Positions 11,376-21,567 of a DNA stretch of 38,953 nucleotides are shown here, piece by piece. This DNA comes from Podaxis mareebaensis (lineage: Eukaryota; Basidiomycota; Agaricomycetes; Agaricales; Agaricaceae), in the NCBI GenBank assembly GCA_018524725.1, contig JAEUWP010000440.1, positions 1-38,953 of the forward strand. The letters are read 5' to 3'. The position numbers and the translations under genes were made by a program. The notes beneath the pieces were generated by a model. That model saw only the letters and a program-made list of their open reading frames with translations, had not been told where the DNA came from and made no database searches. Each line of letters opens with the position of its first letter. Positions within the stretch are counted from its first letter, which is position 1.

Positions 11376-12271
11376 ATGACTCTCACACCATTGAGCAGGA
11401 GGCAATTGCGAGCAGTTCTGAATGAATGGCACTGGGCGTCACCTTTGACGCATCCACAGCCATTCCCAGGGCCTCTTGCAGACAAAAAGCTGTTGACTGC
11501 TTGGTTGCAAGATGTCCGGAAGCGCTGTGCTGTGGACCTCAACCTCTCCAGTTTACAATGGGCCAATGCAATTCTTTCATGGATCCCTGAGGCCCCAAGG
11601 GGCAAAACGGGTCTCAGGGAGCAGCTGTTGGCGCGGATGAGAGAGAAGAAGCGCAGTGGGGAACTGGAGAATGGGAGGTTTTGGAGGTGGGCCGAGTTTA
11701 AAGGGACTTTTTTTGAGATGTGTGGTACGTCGCTGGTAGCCTGAACTGTGATCGCAATATGCTGAGTTCAGGTTAAGCATCCGAGGTGACAAAGCATCGT
11801 TGTGAGCACTCGATGCAATATTGAATATTGAGCAACCAGAGTTTTGCTGACACGATTTTACAGTGAAGACAGCTGGTGTTGCCGTAGTTGCGACAGTCGG
11901 GAGCGCTGTCCTTTTACCTGCGGTTGGCCTCGCAGTGCTAGGTGCAGTTGGATTCACTTCAAGTGGTGTAGCAGCTGGTGAATTGCCCATAGCCCTTAGC
12001 TGACGATATCCCAGCTGACGCCTTTATTTTAGGTTCTCTTGCTGCTGGAGTTCAGTCCGCAGTTTATGGAGGTGCCACGGGCGGCGCATTCTCAGTCTTA
12101 CAGTCCATCGGCGCTCGTGCCGCTTTTCCTGCTGCCTTCAATTATGTTGCAGGAGCGATTGGAGGCGCCGCCGCCGCTGCTGCCAGCGGCCCTGGCAATG
12201 GTACAGGACATGGAGGTCAGAGACGCGTGGTAGGAAGAGATTGTGTGGGAGATATTGGTGACGACCCTTAG
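11376..12271 (+). CDS. IFI6/IFI27-like domain protein with helical N-terminal extension
   Basis: Three exons, 11376-11724, 11864-11977 and 12033-12271, give 233 residues from the first in-frame ATG, which has a good context (taaccatga). The frame stays open upstream to a TGA at 11202, so the true N-terminus may be longer. Residues 1-116 form a charged, Trp/Arg-rich, probably helical region (LRAVLNEWHWASPL; LLTAWLQDVRKRC; WAEFKGTFFEMC) that I do not recognise. The C-terminal half is an IFI6/IFI27 domain: VLLPAVGLAVLGAVGFTSSG, GVAAGS, then YGGATGGAFSVLQSIG and a poly-Ala helix, followed by a short polar tail. The intron at GVAAG^S (phase 1) matches the upstream paralog. The fusion suggests a membrane-inserting module controlled by an N-terminal domain, which is inference. 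Confidence 0.65.
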
Positions 12272-12298
12272 ATTTAAACTGATGTGTTTATGCTTGTA

Positions 12299-12620
12299 CT
12301 GTACCCGCGGAAATTATAACAACAGCCTGTGACAGCGTGACGCTAACAGTGGGTGGCCTGAGGATGTGTGACACTCAACAACATAGAGTCTTAGTGATTT
12401 GGTTGGACATGGTGGTAGCAAGAGAAAAGGTCAAAAATGATGGAAGAATCAGTGATTCATTAGTACCCGCAACCTACTTTCATCATTCAGACGGGAACAT
12501 GGATTTGAAGTGAGGAAATAGGGCGGAAATAAATATTTTGTCCTGTGACAAATTGATCCTAAGTTAACAACAAAGATCCGTTTGTGACGTGACTTGTTGT
12601 TATAATTTCCGTGGGTACAG
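12299..12620. mobile_element. MITE-like element with 26 bp terminal inverted repeats
   Basis: The left end 12299-12324 (ctgtacccgcggaaattata...) is the inverse complement of the right end 12595-12620 with a single mismatch in 26. Both ends are flanked directly by TA (12297-12298 and 12621-12622), the target duplication expected for Tc1/mariner-type insertions. The 322 bp interior has no ORF of note, so it would be a non-autonomous element. Just beyond the right end the motif ttccgtggg recurs at 12624. It sits in the gap between an IFI27-like gene and an MFS gene. Confidence 0.75.
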
Positions 12621-12864
12621 TATTTCCGTGGGCCCGTATCAGTCGCTATAAAAACGTCTATTCACATCATGCTCATATCATGCATTACTGCGCTCCAGAT
12701 AACAGGAATGTTGAAGATCCGTATCATCGGTAAAACCGCCCTAGGCCCGCGGCACCTACACGGCTGCAGCTTAAGATAATCTTTTATCCATACCCTCGAT
12801 GCCTACCTGCCAGTGCCTGCCAACTGACTCGCCGTGTACCTTCCAGTTTGCGCTCCGAACGGAA

Positions 12865-12873
12865 CATATAAAA
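12865..12873 (+). promoter_or_regulatory. TATA box of MFS gene A
   Basis: The sequence catataaaa lies about 110 nt upstream of the ATG at 12984. It is a plausible core promoter for the first transporter. Confidence 0.5.
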
Positions 12874-12983
12874 CCAAGTCAGAAGCTTCAGGAGGGATAA
12901 TACAGCGGTCTCCACGCTCGACTGCTTCTATCGTCCTTGTTCTCGCCTCCGACCGCAAGCTGACAGAGAGATCTCCTCCAACC

Positions 12984-15065
12984 ATGTCTCAGGCCAACGA
13001 GCAGACACCATTACTCCAAAATAATCATGAGCTCGTTTACGAACGATTCTCACCACAGAAGAAGAAAGTATTGGTAGCGATTGTGTCATGGAGTGGACTC
13101 GTTGCGTGTATGCCCTCTCGTTCAAATTGCGGATCGAAGGTCGACTGACTTCGAAGATAGTCTTTACCGCGGGAACTTTTGTGCCCAGCATACCCCAGAT
13201 TGCCAAAGATCTTGGTTCCAGTGGGGAGGTTATCAGGTGCGTGTCATGAACGCAATTTGTATCCGAGATATTTGAGCAGATGCTTCGTGCAGTCACGCTG
13301 TCAGTATTTCCATCCTCGGAGGCTGTGTTGGCGGGCTTGTCGGGTCGAGCTATTCAAAGTTCTGTACGTTGCTTCCCTTCCCACTTGCACCACGCTCTAA
13401 CCTTCCACCCGCATTGGCCTAAAGATGGGCGTAGACCCGCTTATTTATGGTGTCTACCCATGATGATCATGGGATCCTTTGCAGTTGCAAGATCCCGAAC
13501 CGTACCACAGTTGATGGCATGGCGGTTCGTACAGGCCATGGGTGGCTCGCCTGGTCTATCTGTAGGTGCTGGAGTGATAGGTGATATCTACAAGCTAGAG
13601 GAGCGGGGAGCGGCGTTAGGGAGTTATTTCGGTGTGAGTCGTGTTATACTTGCTTTCAATCGACATCTCTAGCTTTCATTAGACTGGTCTTCTCGGACTT
13701 GCTCTAGCGCCTACCATCGGAGGTCAGCCTCACACATCCACCTGATGTCGCTTTGTTGTCTGATACCAAGCACACAGGTTTCATCGCGCACTACTGGTCA
13801 TGGCAAGGGATCCATTATCTCCTCGCTTTATTCGCATTCGGAGCTCTCTTCTGCATCCTACTTTTCTTCCCAGAGACGAGTCATCCAGGCTCTATGGGGT
13901 TTGACGAGTATAAACGGGCAGGCAAAGTGCACCCAAAGTGGAGGCCTCTCGTGTTGAATCCAGTGTCTCAACTAGGGTATCTTCGTAGTCCTAACGTCTT
14001 AGTGGCTGTACGTTCCATTTTCATTTCGCTGTTGTTTACTCATTGACAGTGTCCTGTTCTCAATAGTCTCTTGTGGGATCATTCGCGTTGTTGACCGATT
14101 TCAGTGGGTCGCGCCTAGACGCTTCTGTGTACGAAATACTCAATTTCGTTTTTTTTACAAGCATTGTTGCTGCCATTTCCGTATACCATCGTGCGTATGG
14201 TGCTCCGTTGCAATCAAGTCTCATTGAATCTCTTCGTAGGGAAAACGATATGGTATCGAGAATGAAGCCATAATCGGCTTATGCTTCCTCCCACTCGGGA
14301 TTGGAAACGCAGGTATTCATACCTCCACATAACTCGATTCCTCTAAGACTTATGGTTCACTCAACCTCTGCCATTTGCCTTTTTGTTCCGCAGCTGGATC
14401 GCCCCTCGCTGGATGGATATCCGACAAAATCGTGATAAAATACAGAGCCAAGCGTGGAAAGTGGTACCCTGAAGACCGGCTCCGTGCATGCCTCTTCGGT
14501 TTCTTCCTGCCCATAACCGTTATCGCCTCAGCTTTGATCACGAAGTACGTTCCGGGTCCGATTGGCCTCGCGTTGAATCTTGTTTGTCTGTTCATGAATG
14601 GGGTTGGGGTAAGTTGTTTTGTGTTTTTAGTAGAGAAGTCTGATGGACGTATTTTGGTCCGTGCAGGTTGATATTGCGTTGACACCATGCGGAGCGTATA
14701 TTGTCGATATATTACATTCCCACAGTGCGGAAGCCACTGCTGCTGTCAAGTACGTCCATCCAGTTCGCAAAGAAAGATACGCGTCCAGACTTTGTTTTCC
14801 CGATAGCGCCCTCCGGTCCCTTACACTCTCAGCCTCAACGGCGATGTTGTTGCCGTCGATCAATGCTCATGGTCACCTCACCACGAACTTTGTCGTTTCA
14901 CTCTTCGCATTTGCTGGTTTGGGGTAAGTTCTCGCTTACGAAAGGACTCGAGGTTATAATTTACTAAACATTGCGCGATATAGGCTAGCTTGGCTAACGA
15001 TTACTTATGGCGAGCCTATGCGCGCTTGGAGGGATGTTGGCTTTTCTACTGTAGACGATAATTGA
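12984..15065 (+). CDS. MFS transporter, DHA1 drug:H+ antiporter type (copy A)
   Basis: Thirteen exons: 12984-13107, 13161-13236, 13305-13363, 13425-13633, 13683-13722, 13778-14007, 14067-14103, 14162-14190, 14240-14312, 14394-14608, 14667-14749, 14807-14923, 14984-15065. They encode 457 residues. A cytosolic N-terminus (EQTPLLQNNHELVYERFS) precedes TM1. The loop between TM2 and TM3 has the MFS motif A variant ending KFYGRRPAYLW. TM4 has WRFVQAMGGSPG, and TM5 carries a motif-C-like GLLGLALAPTIGG. A central loop (HPGSMGFDEYKR) separates the two six-helix halves. This is the 12-TM DHA1 arrangement of fungal multidrug or metabolite exporters at the plasma membrane; the substrate is unknown. The gene appears fully intact. 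Its neighbour copy has identical exon lengths, so this is a tandem duplication. Confidence 0.9.
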
Positions 15066-15755
15066 GGTGTGGCATTGCTTTGTGGGTTTAGGTGACCGAT
15101 GCGGGTAAATTTGGCGTGGGGCGAGGTTGGCTTGCGGTTTAAGTGCGGACATGTGTGGAATACCGGATTTTGACCCATTGAGTGTACCAGGCATAGGCAC
15201 TTTCGGTTGCAGCCTTTATATTCCTGCTTCGCGTAGTTCCGGCGATAACGGGGCAGAGAATATAGGTCGACGACTCCGTGTTTTTTGTTTTCTGTTTCCT
15301 TTCGGACGAGCCTCGTGGTAGCTGGACTCGAATAACAATCCAAGTCCACCTGAAGATCTTCATATTGACAAGAATCCAAGGATACTTGGGGTTGTGTATT
15401 TGGAAAAACGCTCGAAGATATCAGTTGAGATTGGAACATGAATGCAGGGCCCGTTCCACGACGTCACAAGCATATTGGCGAGGTTGGGGCTAGTTTTTTG
15501 TCCGCATTCTACGGAGGTGCCACGAACGATTCGAGGTTTTCAATCGTGTGATATAGAGGAGCACTGGTCATATTAGGAAAGGAAGGGTAGCACGCTCGGA
15601 ACAAACTCGCCAACCGGATCATTTTACACTGAGTCATAACCAAGTCATATCAACCTCTCAGGGTAGGATTTAGGGACAAAATCGACGCTGTTACGACCCG
15701 CCGTTTGTTCCTTCTCGTGTTGACTCTCGTCATCCACGAAAAATTTCTTCCAGCC
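15066..15755. other. spacer between the two MFS genes
   Basis: It presumably holds the terminator of copy A and promoter of copy B. I see no coding evidence in it and no clear TATA box. Confidence 0.5.
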
Positions 15756-17811
15756 ATGGTTCAGGCTAGTGAAGAGACACCGTTATTGCAGAACAACCAT
15801 GAGCTTGTCTACGAACGGTTCTCGTCACGGAAAAAGAAAGCGTTGGTGGCAATCGCGTCATGGGGTGGACTCGTCGCGTGTACGTCACTGAGCCATATTC
15901 AACTTCTGGTTTCGGATAAGCTGATAAATTTTGAGCAGTCTTTACATCTGGGACGTTCGTGCCATCAATACCCCAGATTGCAAAAGATTTGAATTCGACG
16001 GGTGAGGTGATCAGGTACTTGGCGAGCTATTGCCACTGGAGATGTATTGATCCTCTACTAGTTATACAGTCAGCGTGTATATCTTGGCAACTTCTGTCGG
16101 TGGACTTGTGGGTTCGAAATACTCCAAATTCTGTATGTTTCCATCACAACCAACTTGCACTATCGGCATTAAATCGTCGGATGACAGATGGCCGCCGTCT
16201 CAGTTACCTATGGTGTTTGCCTGTGATGATTATAGGCTCCTTTGGGGTCGCAAGAGCTCAAAGTGTGACGCAGCTAATGGTCTGGAGATTCATCCAGGGC
16301 ATGGGTTCTTCTCCTGGTTTATCAGTTGGTGCTGGAGTCATAGGAGATATCTATAAGCTAGAGGAACGAGGGGCGGCTTTAGGGAGCTATTTCGGTGTGA
16401 GTTATACCCGGCCCCTTCTCATTCCATCTATATTCGACTCCCATTAGACTGGCCTCCTTGGTATGGCTCTCGCACCTACAGTCGGAGGTATCTCTTTTGC
16501 TCATCCTTAATCCTATCATCATCTAACATAGGAACGATCTAGGTGCCACTGCACACTACTGGTCGTGGCGGGCAATACACTACCTCCTTGCTGCCTTCGC
16601 ATTTGGTGCCCTCTTCTGTATCCTATTGTTTTTCCCAGAAACTAGCCATCCAGGGACCACGGGCTTAGATGAATATAAGAGATCGGGCAAGGTGCATCCC
16701 AGGTGGAGACCTGTACTGCTGAATCCCATCTCTCAACTATGGTTCCTCCGTAGTCCGAACATTCTTGCCACCGTACGTCTCAATTTCTCGTCAATTGGTC
16801 GATGTTGGCTAATATATGAATGTCGATAGTCTCTTATAGGTTATCTCGCCGTGTTGGCAGACTTCAGTAAGCTTTCCCATCCAACCACCGACGCGTGTAT
16901 TCAATCCCTCGACAGCTCTATTGATCCCGCTGCCATACACAATTGTACGTATCCTATCTATGAGGTCATTTTGCTCCATCGAACATCTTATGCGCAGGGA
17001 AAACGCTATGGTATCGAAAATGAGGCAATAATCGGCTTATGTTTCCTGCCTCTCGGGATTGGGAACGCAGGTGCGCATCATTCACTTACGCGACGCAATA
17101 TTCCTCAAACTGTTCCTCCCGCACCTATTCTTCAGTTGGTGCCCCGCTATCAGGTTGGATTTCTGACAAAATTGTCATCAAATACAAACGCAGACGTGGA
17201 ATATGGTATCCCGAAGACCGTCTCCGTGCCTCCCTCTTCGGTTTTTCTCTCCCCATCACGGTCCTCGCTTCGGCTTTAATCACCAAGTATATCCCTGGCA
17301 CACCAGGTCTCGTGCTAAACCTCATCTGCCTGTTCGCCAACGGCGTTAGCGTGAGTTCCCTGGATTCTCTCCTTTGGCTTTGAGTGAGAGATTTGACATT
17401 TGGAGTTGCAGGTTGATATCGCGCTGGCGCCATGCGGAGCGTATGTCGTTGATGTATTACATTCTAACAGTGCAGAAGTTACTGCTGCGGTAAAGTATGT
17501 TTCCTCACTGGTTCCTGGGGTACACGTATGTGCTGAGTTCATGTTTCCTTTGAAAGTGCTTTCCGTTCCATAACACTCTCCGCCTCAACAGCGATGCTCC
17601 TACCGATGATCAATACATACGGTCACGTACTCACAAACTCTATCGTCTCATTGTTCGCACTTTTCGGTCTCGGGTAAGCATCCAGTCCAGCAAGACTCAT
17701 CGGCAAAACCTGTTAACTCCTAAATGCAGATTGACGTGGCTAACAATTACTTATGGAGAATCTATGCGTGCTTGGATAGATGTCGGTTACTCGACCGCAG
17801 ACAATAATTAG
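15756..17811 (+). CDS. MFS transporter, DHA1 drug:H+ antiporter type (copy B)
   Basis: Thirteen exons: 15756-15879, 15939-16014, 16074-16132, 16188-16396, 16448-16487, 16543-16772, 16830-16866, 16916-16944, 16998-17070, 17136-17350, 17412-17494, 17557-17673, 17730-17811. They encode 457 residues, the same length as copy A, and every exon has the same length as its counterpart. The protein starts MVQASEETPLLQNN, has motif A ending SKFYGRRLSYLW, TM4 WRFIQGMGSSPGLSVG, motif-C-like GLLGMALAPTVGG, and a second half with GAPLSGWISDKIVIKY, the repeated motif A position. Substitutions are spread along the protein and introns have diverged fully, so the duplication is old but both copies are under constraint. 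The likely role is proton-coupled export at the plasma membrane; the substrate is not predictable. Confidence 0.9.
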
Positions 17812-18224
17812 AGGTATACTAGACCCTCAAACCTTGGATGCCAAGCCTGGGTAAAAGACTCCCTCCGCGCGGAGCCAGTTTGTGATTTAGATGTGAACAC
17901 CCGCAGAATAGAGAATCCGTTTCTACTTCAGCTAGGGAGGCTGTCTCGTAAGCAGTCGCTTCCGGTTCCCCTAGAGCGACAGCATGTCCCATATCACGGA
18001 GATGAAGAAGTCAATTCGCGCTCTCGTAATCAAAAAGACATTCAGAGCTGCATTTTGGTTGCGGCACGTACAAGGAGCCTCAACATCGCGATTTGTTGAC
18101 TGTTTACTAAGAGCATCCTGGCAGTTATGATCGTTGAGTATGGAAACTAGGTCACCAGATTGGTACTGCATAAGCATCCTATCTTATTGCTGCCAGATAC
18201 AAGCATAGGTAGGCTCACCTCTAT

Positions 18225-18545
18225 TATTTACCGAGAGAAGGATCACTGATTAGCTGCTGCAACTAAACTACTGCATGGAGAAAACTACTAGCCAAGAAGT
18301 AGGGGGCTGCAAGCCACGCATGAATGGAAGTATTAAAGAATGCAGGAAAGTAACTTTACGAGCTCCTCCAGACCAGGTGAGAAGGAGGGGGTTGCAGACG
18401 GCATTAGCACTGCGGGGGCATAAGTGGGGGCTCCAATATACAAGACGATAGCATGATACTAACGGCGTGTTGATGAGGAAGGGCTGGGAAGCGAGAGCGA
18501 CAGCGGAGAAAAAAGAAAAAGAGGAAAGCAACCTCCATGCAGGTT
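18225..18545 (-). pseudogene. 5' relic of a Kre9/Knh1-like secreted protein gene
   Basis: Read on the minus strand, this is a decayed copy of exons 1-3 of the gene at 19656-20341. The signal-peptide tail (SAVALASQPFLINTP), the donor gttagt, exon 2 (NAVCNPLLLTWSGG) and the start of exon 3 after an acceptor are all recognisable. The initiation ATG is out of frame with this reading, the exon 2 donor is degraded to gtaaag, and nothing matching exons 4-6 follows. Similarity also reaches upstream into the promoter (to about 18720). It is a truncated duplicate. Confidence 0.75.
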
Positions 18546-18729
18546 GCTGGTGAAGAAAAGATGGTTGGTGAGACGAGAAGGTGCGGGAAGAAAGAGACCG
18601 TCAAGGAGGAGGGCTATGTCTTCAGGCGGCTCTGCCTTGGGCTGTAATGCCTTGTTACACGATCGGATTATGGGCTACAGAGAGTTGATCTAGGAGAACG
18701 GCCCGAAAACATACTACGAAATCAATCAA

Positions 18730-19655
18730 CAAATAGGTAATTACTGCTGAAACATTCTTATGAGTCACTCCACGGAAGGCATATATGTCAACTGAGAGGT
18801 AAGGGAGTAGTCTATGTGGGCAACGTTAAGCCTGACTGCACTGCCAGTTCTAAGCGGGGTGTCCTGTAAAGTTCTCTTAAACAGGCCCGACACATGCCAC
18901 GGTGCGACTGGGGACTGAGTGATTTTGTGGCATCGAGATACCTATTTATTACGACAAACACTTGGGAAGGGTTTTGGGTGTGCGTTGAGGTGCGACCCAT
19001 CAAATGCATCAGCGCTCGGCTGTCATCATGAGGACAACTTAACCCCGTTGCCGAGGACCCTTTTCTACAGTCTCAATGAGTGAGGCGGGCATTGTGGGCT
19101 AAGTGTATTCACTCTCAGCTATTCTGGTATTGCTGTTACTGAATGTTCCAATCACGGACGTACTTGGTCTCAGATGTATGCGAAGAAGTTATGTTCGCAA
19201 CTGGATTCATATGACAATTATTTCTGCCATGAGTTATGAGAATATAACTGCATATCGCTTCTTTCTTAGTTCTTCGAAACCGATAACGCCGGATCTATAG
19301 ATGCGTTCTGGGCGGCCATCCCACTGGGTATTGCCATACGGGAACACTACCGCCGAAAGTCGTACTGGAGGGACTCCTAAAAACCATGCAATTTGACACC
19401 GGGCAGCAGCTGCTTTGGGGTATGGGAGTCGATGAAGAGCTTAGGGCAATGAGATACACATATTCCTCTGTATACATTGAGAGCTTCGTAAAGCTTAGTT
19501 TCCTTCTCATTAACCTGAAGTGAGTAGATTCAAGCATTCCGCGTGATTTTCTATTACATTTCCTCTTGCTGCTATAATCGAACATCGCACATACTCAGTG
19601 CTACTACACTCATTCGTGTCCCCTAATTGAAGCCCCACGGACTCTATACCTCTCA
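18730..19655. other. intergenic, no supported gene
   Basis: Short open frames are present on both strands, but none shows a family signature or consistent splice sites. It lies between a relic and its intact paralog. Confidence 0.4.
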
Positions 19656-20341
19656 TCAGTACTGGTCAACGCAACTGGTGTCGCCTAAATCTATCATGAG
19701 AAAATGATGTGCCAGAGAGATCAAGTATAGCTACGTACCGCCACCTTGTACGGTGAAAGGCGCAGATTGGGCTACCCGGCCCTTGCTGTCACGGAGAATG
19801 AGGCTAAGGGAAGTATCTGAAAGACATGAGCAGCGTGCACAATTCACAGGGAATATAACCTCACCCTCAGGTTGATTGACGATCCAGACAAAGGAGGTAC
19901 CATCCTGCTTTCCAAAATCTACAAGGGGGGGAGCATCAGGCTGGCTTCCAGGAAAGACTCTGGGTTGTTAGTCAGGACGTGGCTCAAGTATAAAACAAAA
20001 GAAAACTGACGCCTATTGTTTCCAAGAGAAGGATGCACCAAAAGAACGATCAACGATTGTGACTACGATTACGATGTAGACAAAGGTACTAACCAGGAAA
20101 TAGGGGGCTGCAAGTAGTGCATCAATGAGTGTATAAAAGAACGCAGGAAAGTGACTCACGAGTCCCTCCAGACCAGGTGAGGAGGAGAGGCTGACAGACG
20201 AAGGCGTTGGCACTGCGGAGGGTAAGCCGGGGTCCAATATGTAGTAAGAGGAGAGCATGATACTAACGGAGTGTTGATGAGCAAGGGCTGAGCAGCGAGA
20301 GCGCCAGCGGCAAAAACGAGGGAGAAGAGGGCAGTCTTCAT
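19656..20341 (-). CDS. secreted Kre9/Knh1-like N-terminal domain protein, short form
   Basis: Six exons on the minus strand: 20341-20268, 20212-20160, 20107-20090 (18 nt), 19957-19865, 19816-19739, 19690-19656. They encode 116 residues. A clear signal peptide (MKTALFSLVFAAGALAA) is followed by LLINTPANAFVCQPLLLTW, SGGTPPYFL, then DAPPLVDFGKQDGTSFVW, SLSLILRDSKGRVAQSAPF and GDTSCVDQY. This is the Ser/Thr-rich GPI-anchored wall-protein domain (Kre9/Knh1 type) common in agarics. Those proteins usually continue into a Ser/Thr-rich stalk and a GPI signal after the TSC motif; here TGA follows TSCVDQY, so the product should be secreted or loosely wall-bound. The third intron uses a donor (gtacct) chosen because it alone keeps the frame. 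A degraded paralog lies at 18225-18545. Confidence 0.75.
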
Positions 20342-20411
20342 GATGGTTGTTGGTGAGGAACAGGTAGGGACGTGAAATGCTACGGGGGAGAAAAGCCGCC
20401 GAGGAGAGAGA

Positions 20412-20419
20412 ATATATAT
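20412..20419 (-). promoter_or_regulatory. TATA-like box of the Kre9-like gene
   Basis: An alternating atatatat run lies about 70 nt upstream of the minus-strand ATG at 20341. The spacing fits a core promoter. Confidence 0.5.
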
Positions 20420-21389
20420 GAAATCGACTCTGCCACAGGCTGAAGAATTTTGTAACGTAATAATTGATGGGCTATGGGCAGCGCGTGTTGTGAGAAAGAC
20501 CAAAAATATGCTGACAGATGGTTCCCAGAAAGCAGCTACGTGTGCTGGACCTTGTGGGATGCAAATTCTTGTGCGACGTGATGGGGCGCGGGCTTGATGC
20601 TAGCTGGGTGGTTCGGACTGTACTATTGACCACCTGGTACGAGACCAGGACCGCCAAAGCCTCTCCGCTGTAACATCGTAACTCCCCAATTTTTCCATCT
20701 GCCTCCTATTAGGACGACACACACGACACACAGTGAGGCCAACGTGGACGTACGGACGTACGGCAGGTGACTCATCAGCGCTCAGCGCTCCCACTTTTGC
20801 CTCATAACCGTGGATCCTGGCGGCCTCCCGGGCTCCAATTGACCATTCCTACTTACTCATGCAATCGTCCAACAGAATGATCGAGCTCTTGTTATTTCAT
20901 TGTAGCAAGTCTCACCTTCCGTAACTAATCCCGACCACCTTGCCCATAACGCCCCAACTAGTAAAAATAAGTTGTCGGGCGCAAGATATATATGGTGACC
21001 GGGAATCTGGGGCTACTTCTGCGGGGAACAGTTGCGCTATAGGAAACCCGGGAGGGGCCTCGGTTGAAGAAACCCAAGGCATACTATACCTCGTGACAGA
21101 ACGAGTGGTTGCAATCGCGAGATATCTATCCATTAAGACGGCACATGCAAGACACCTGGGTCTAGACAAAAACAGCTCATCAACTGAACCATCGCCCTCA
21201 TGGAAGGTTTTTCCGAAGTCTCAGCGAGTGAAACAAACGTTGCTGGGGTGTGGATGCGCTCAGAGAAACTTATCCAGTTGCTCCGGCCGCCGGCACTATC
21301 GCTAATTATTTCGAATCCCAATAACAAATGCTACTCGTAATGCTGAACATATTTGCACTTCACTCAGTTCTGGGGCATTCACTTATTAT
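20420..21389. other. intergenic with possible MFS exon 1 traces
   Basis: No intact gene. Around 21220-21245 the sequence tctcagcgagtgaaaca resembles the start of MFS exon 1, and around 21100-21120 gtggttgcaatcgcg resembles its end. Both are short and could be chance. A doubled gacgtacg motif occurs near 20749-20762. Confidence 0.35.
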
Positions 21390-21567
21390 GATCATGAATT
21401 CTTTCGGAGTCACAAGAACTCCAAACAACGACGCATCTGCTGATCTGTGGATTCGTTCAGCGCATGGGTACTGATTCGGCATATCGGTTAGCACTGTGGG
21501 TATGGGATTCACATAAACAGGAGGAGCAAGGAGCGGCTTTAGTGAACTTTACCTGTATGAGTCGTAC
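21390..21567 (+). pseudogene. relic of a third MFS transporter copy (exon 4)
   Basis: The stretch aligns by eye with exon 4 of MFS copies A and B. It begins atgatcatgaattctttcgg (copy A: atgatcatgggatcctttgc), continues through tggattcgttcagcgcatgg (VQxM/IQGMG region) and ends ggagcaaggagcggctttag followed by a decayed version of the exon 4 donor. Small indels and stops break the frame, and no other exon is convincingly preserved. It shows that the family once had at least three local copies. Confidence 0.75.

Noticed and set aside
17864..17875. 12 bp palindrome ctccgcgcggag after the second MFS gene
   Set aside because: Short perfect palindromes of this size occur by chance, and it has no associated feature.
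20940..21305. 121-codon plus-strand open frame
   Set aside because: Composition is not protein-like, and parts resemble decayed MFS exon 1 in other frames. It is treated as relic or intergenic sequence.
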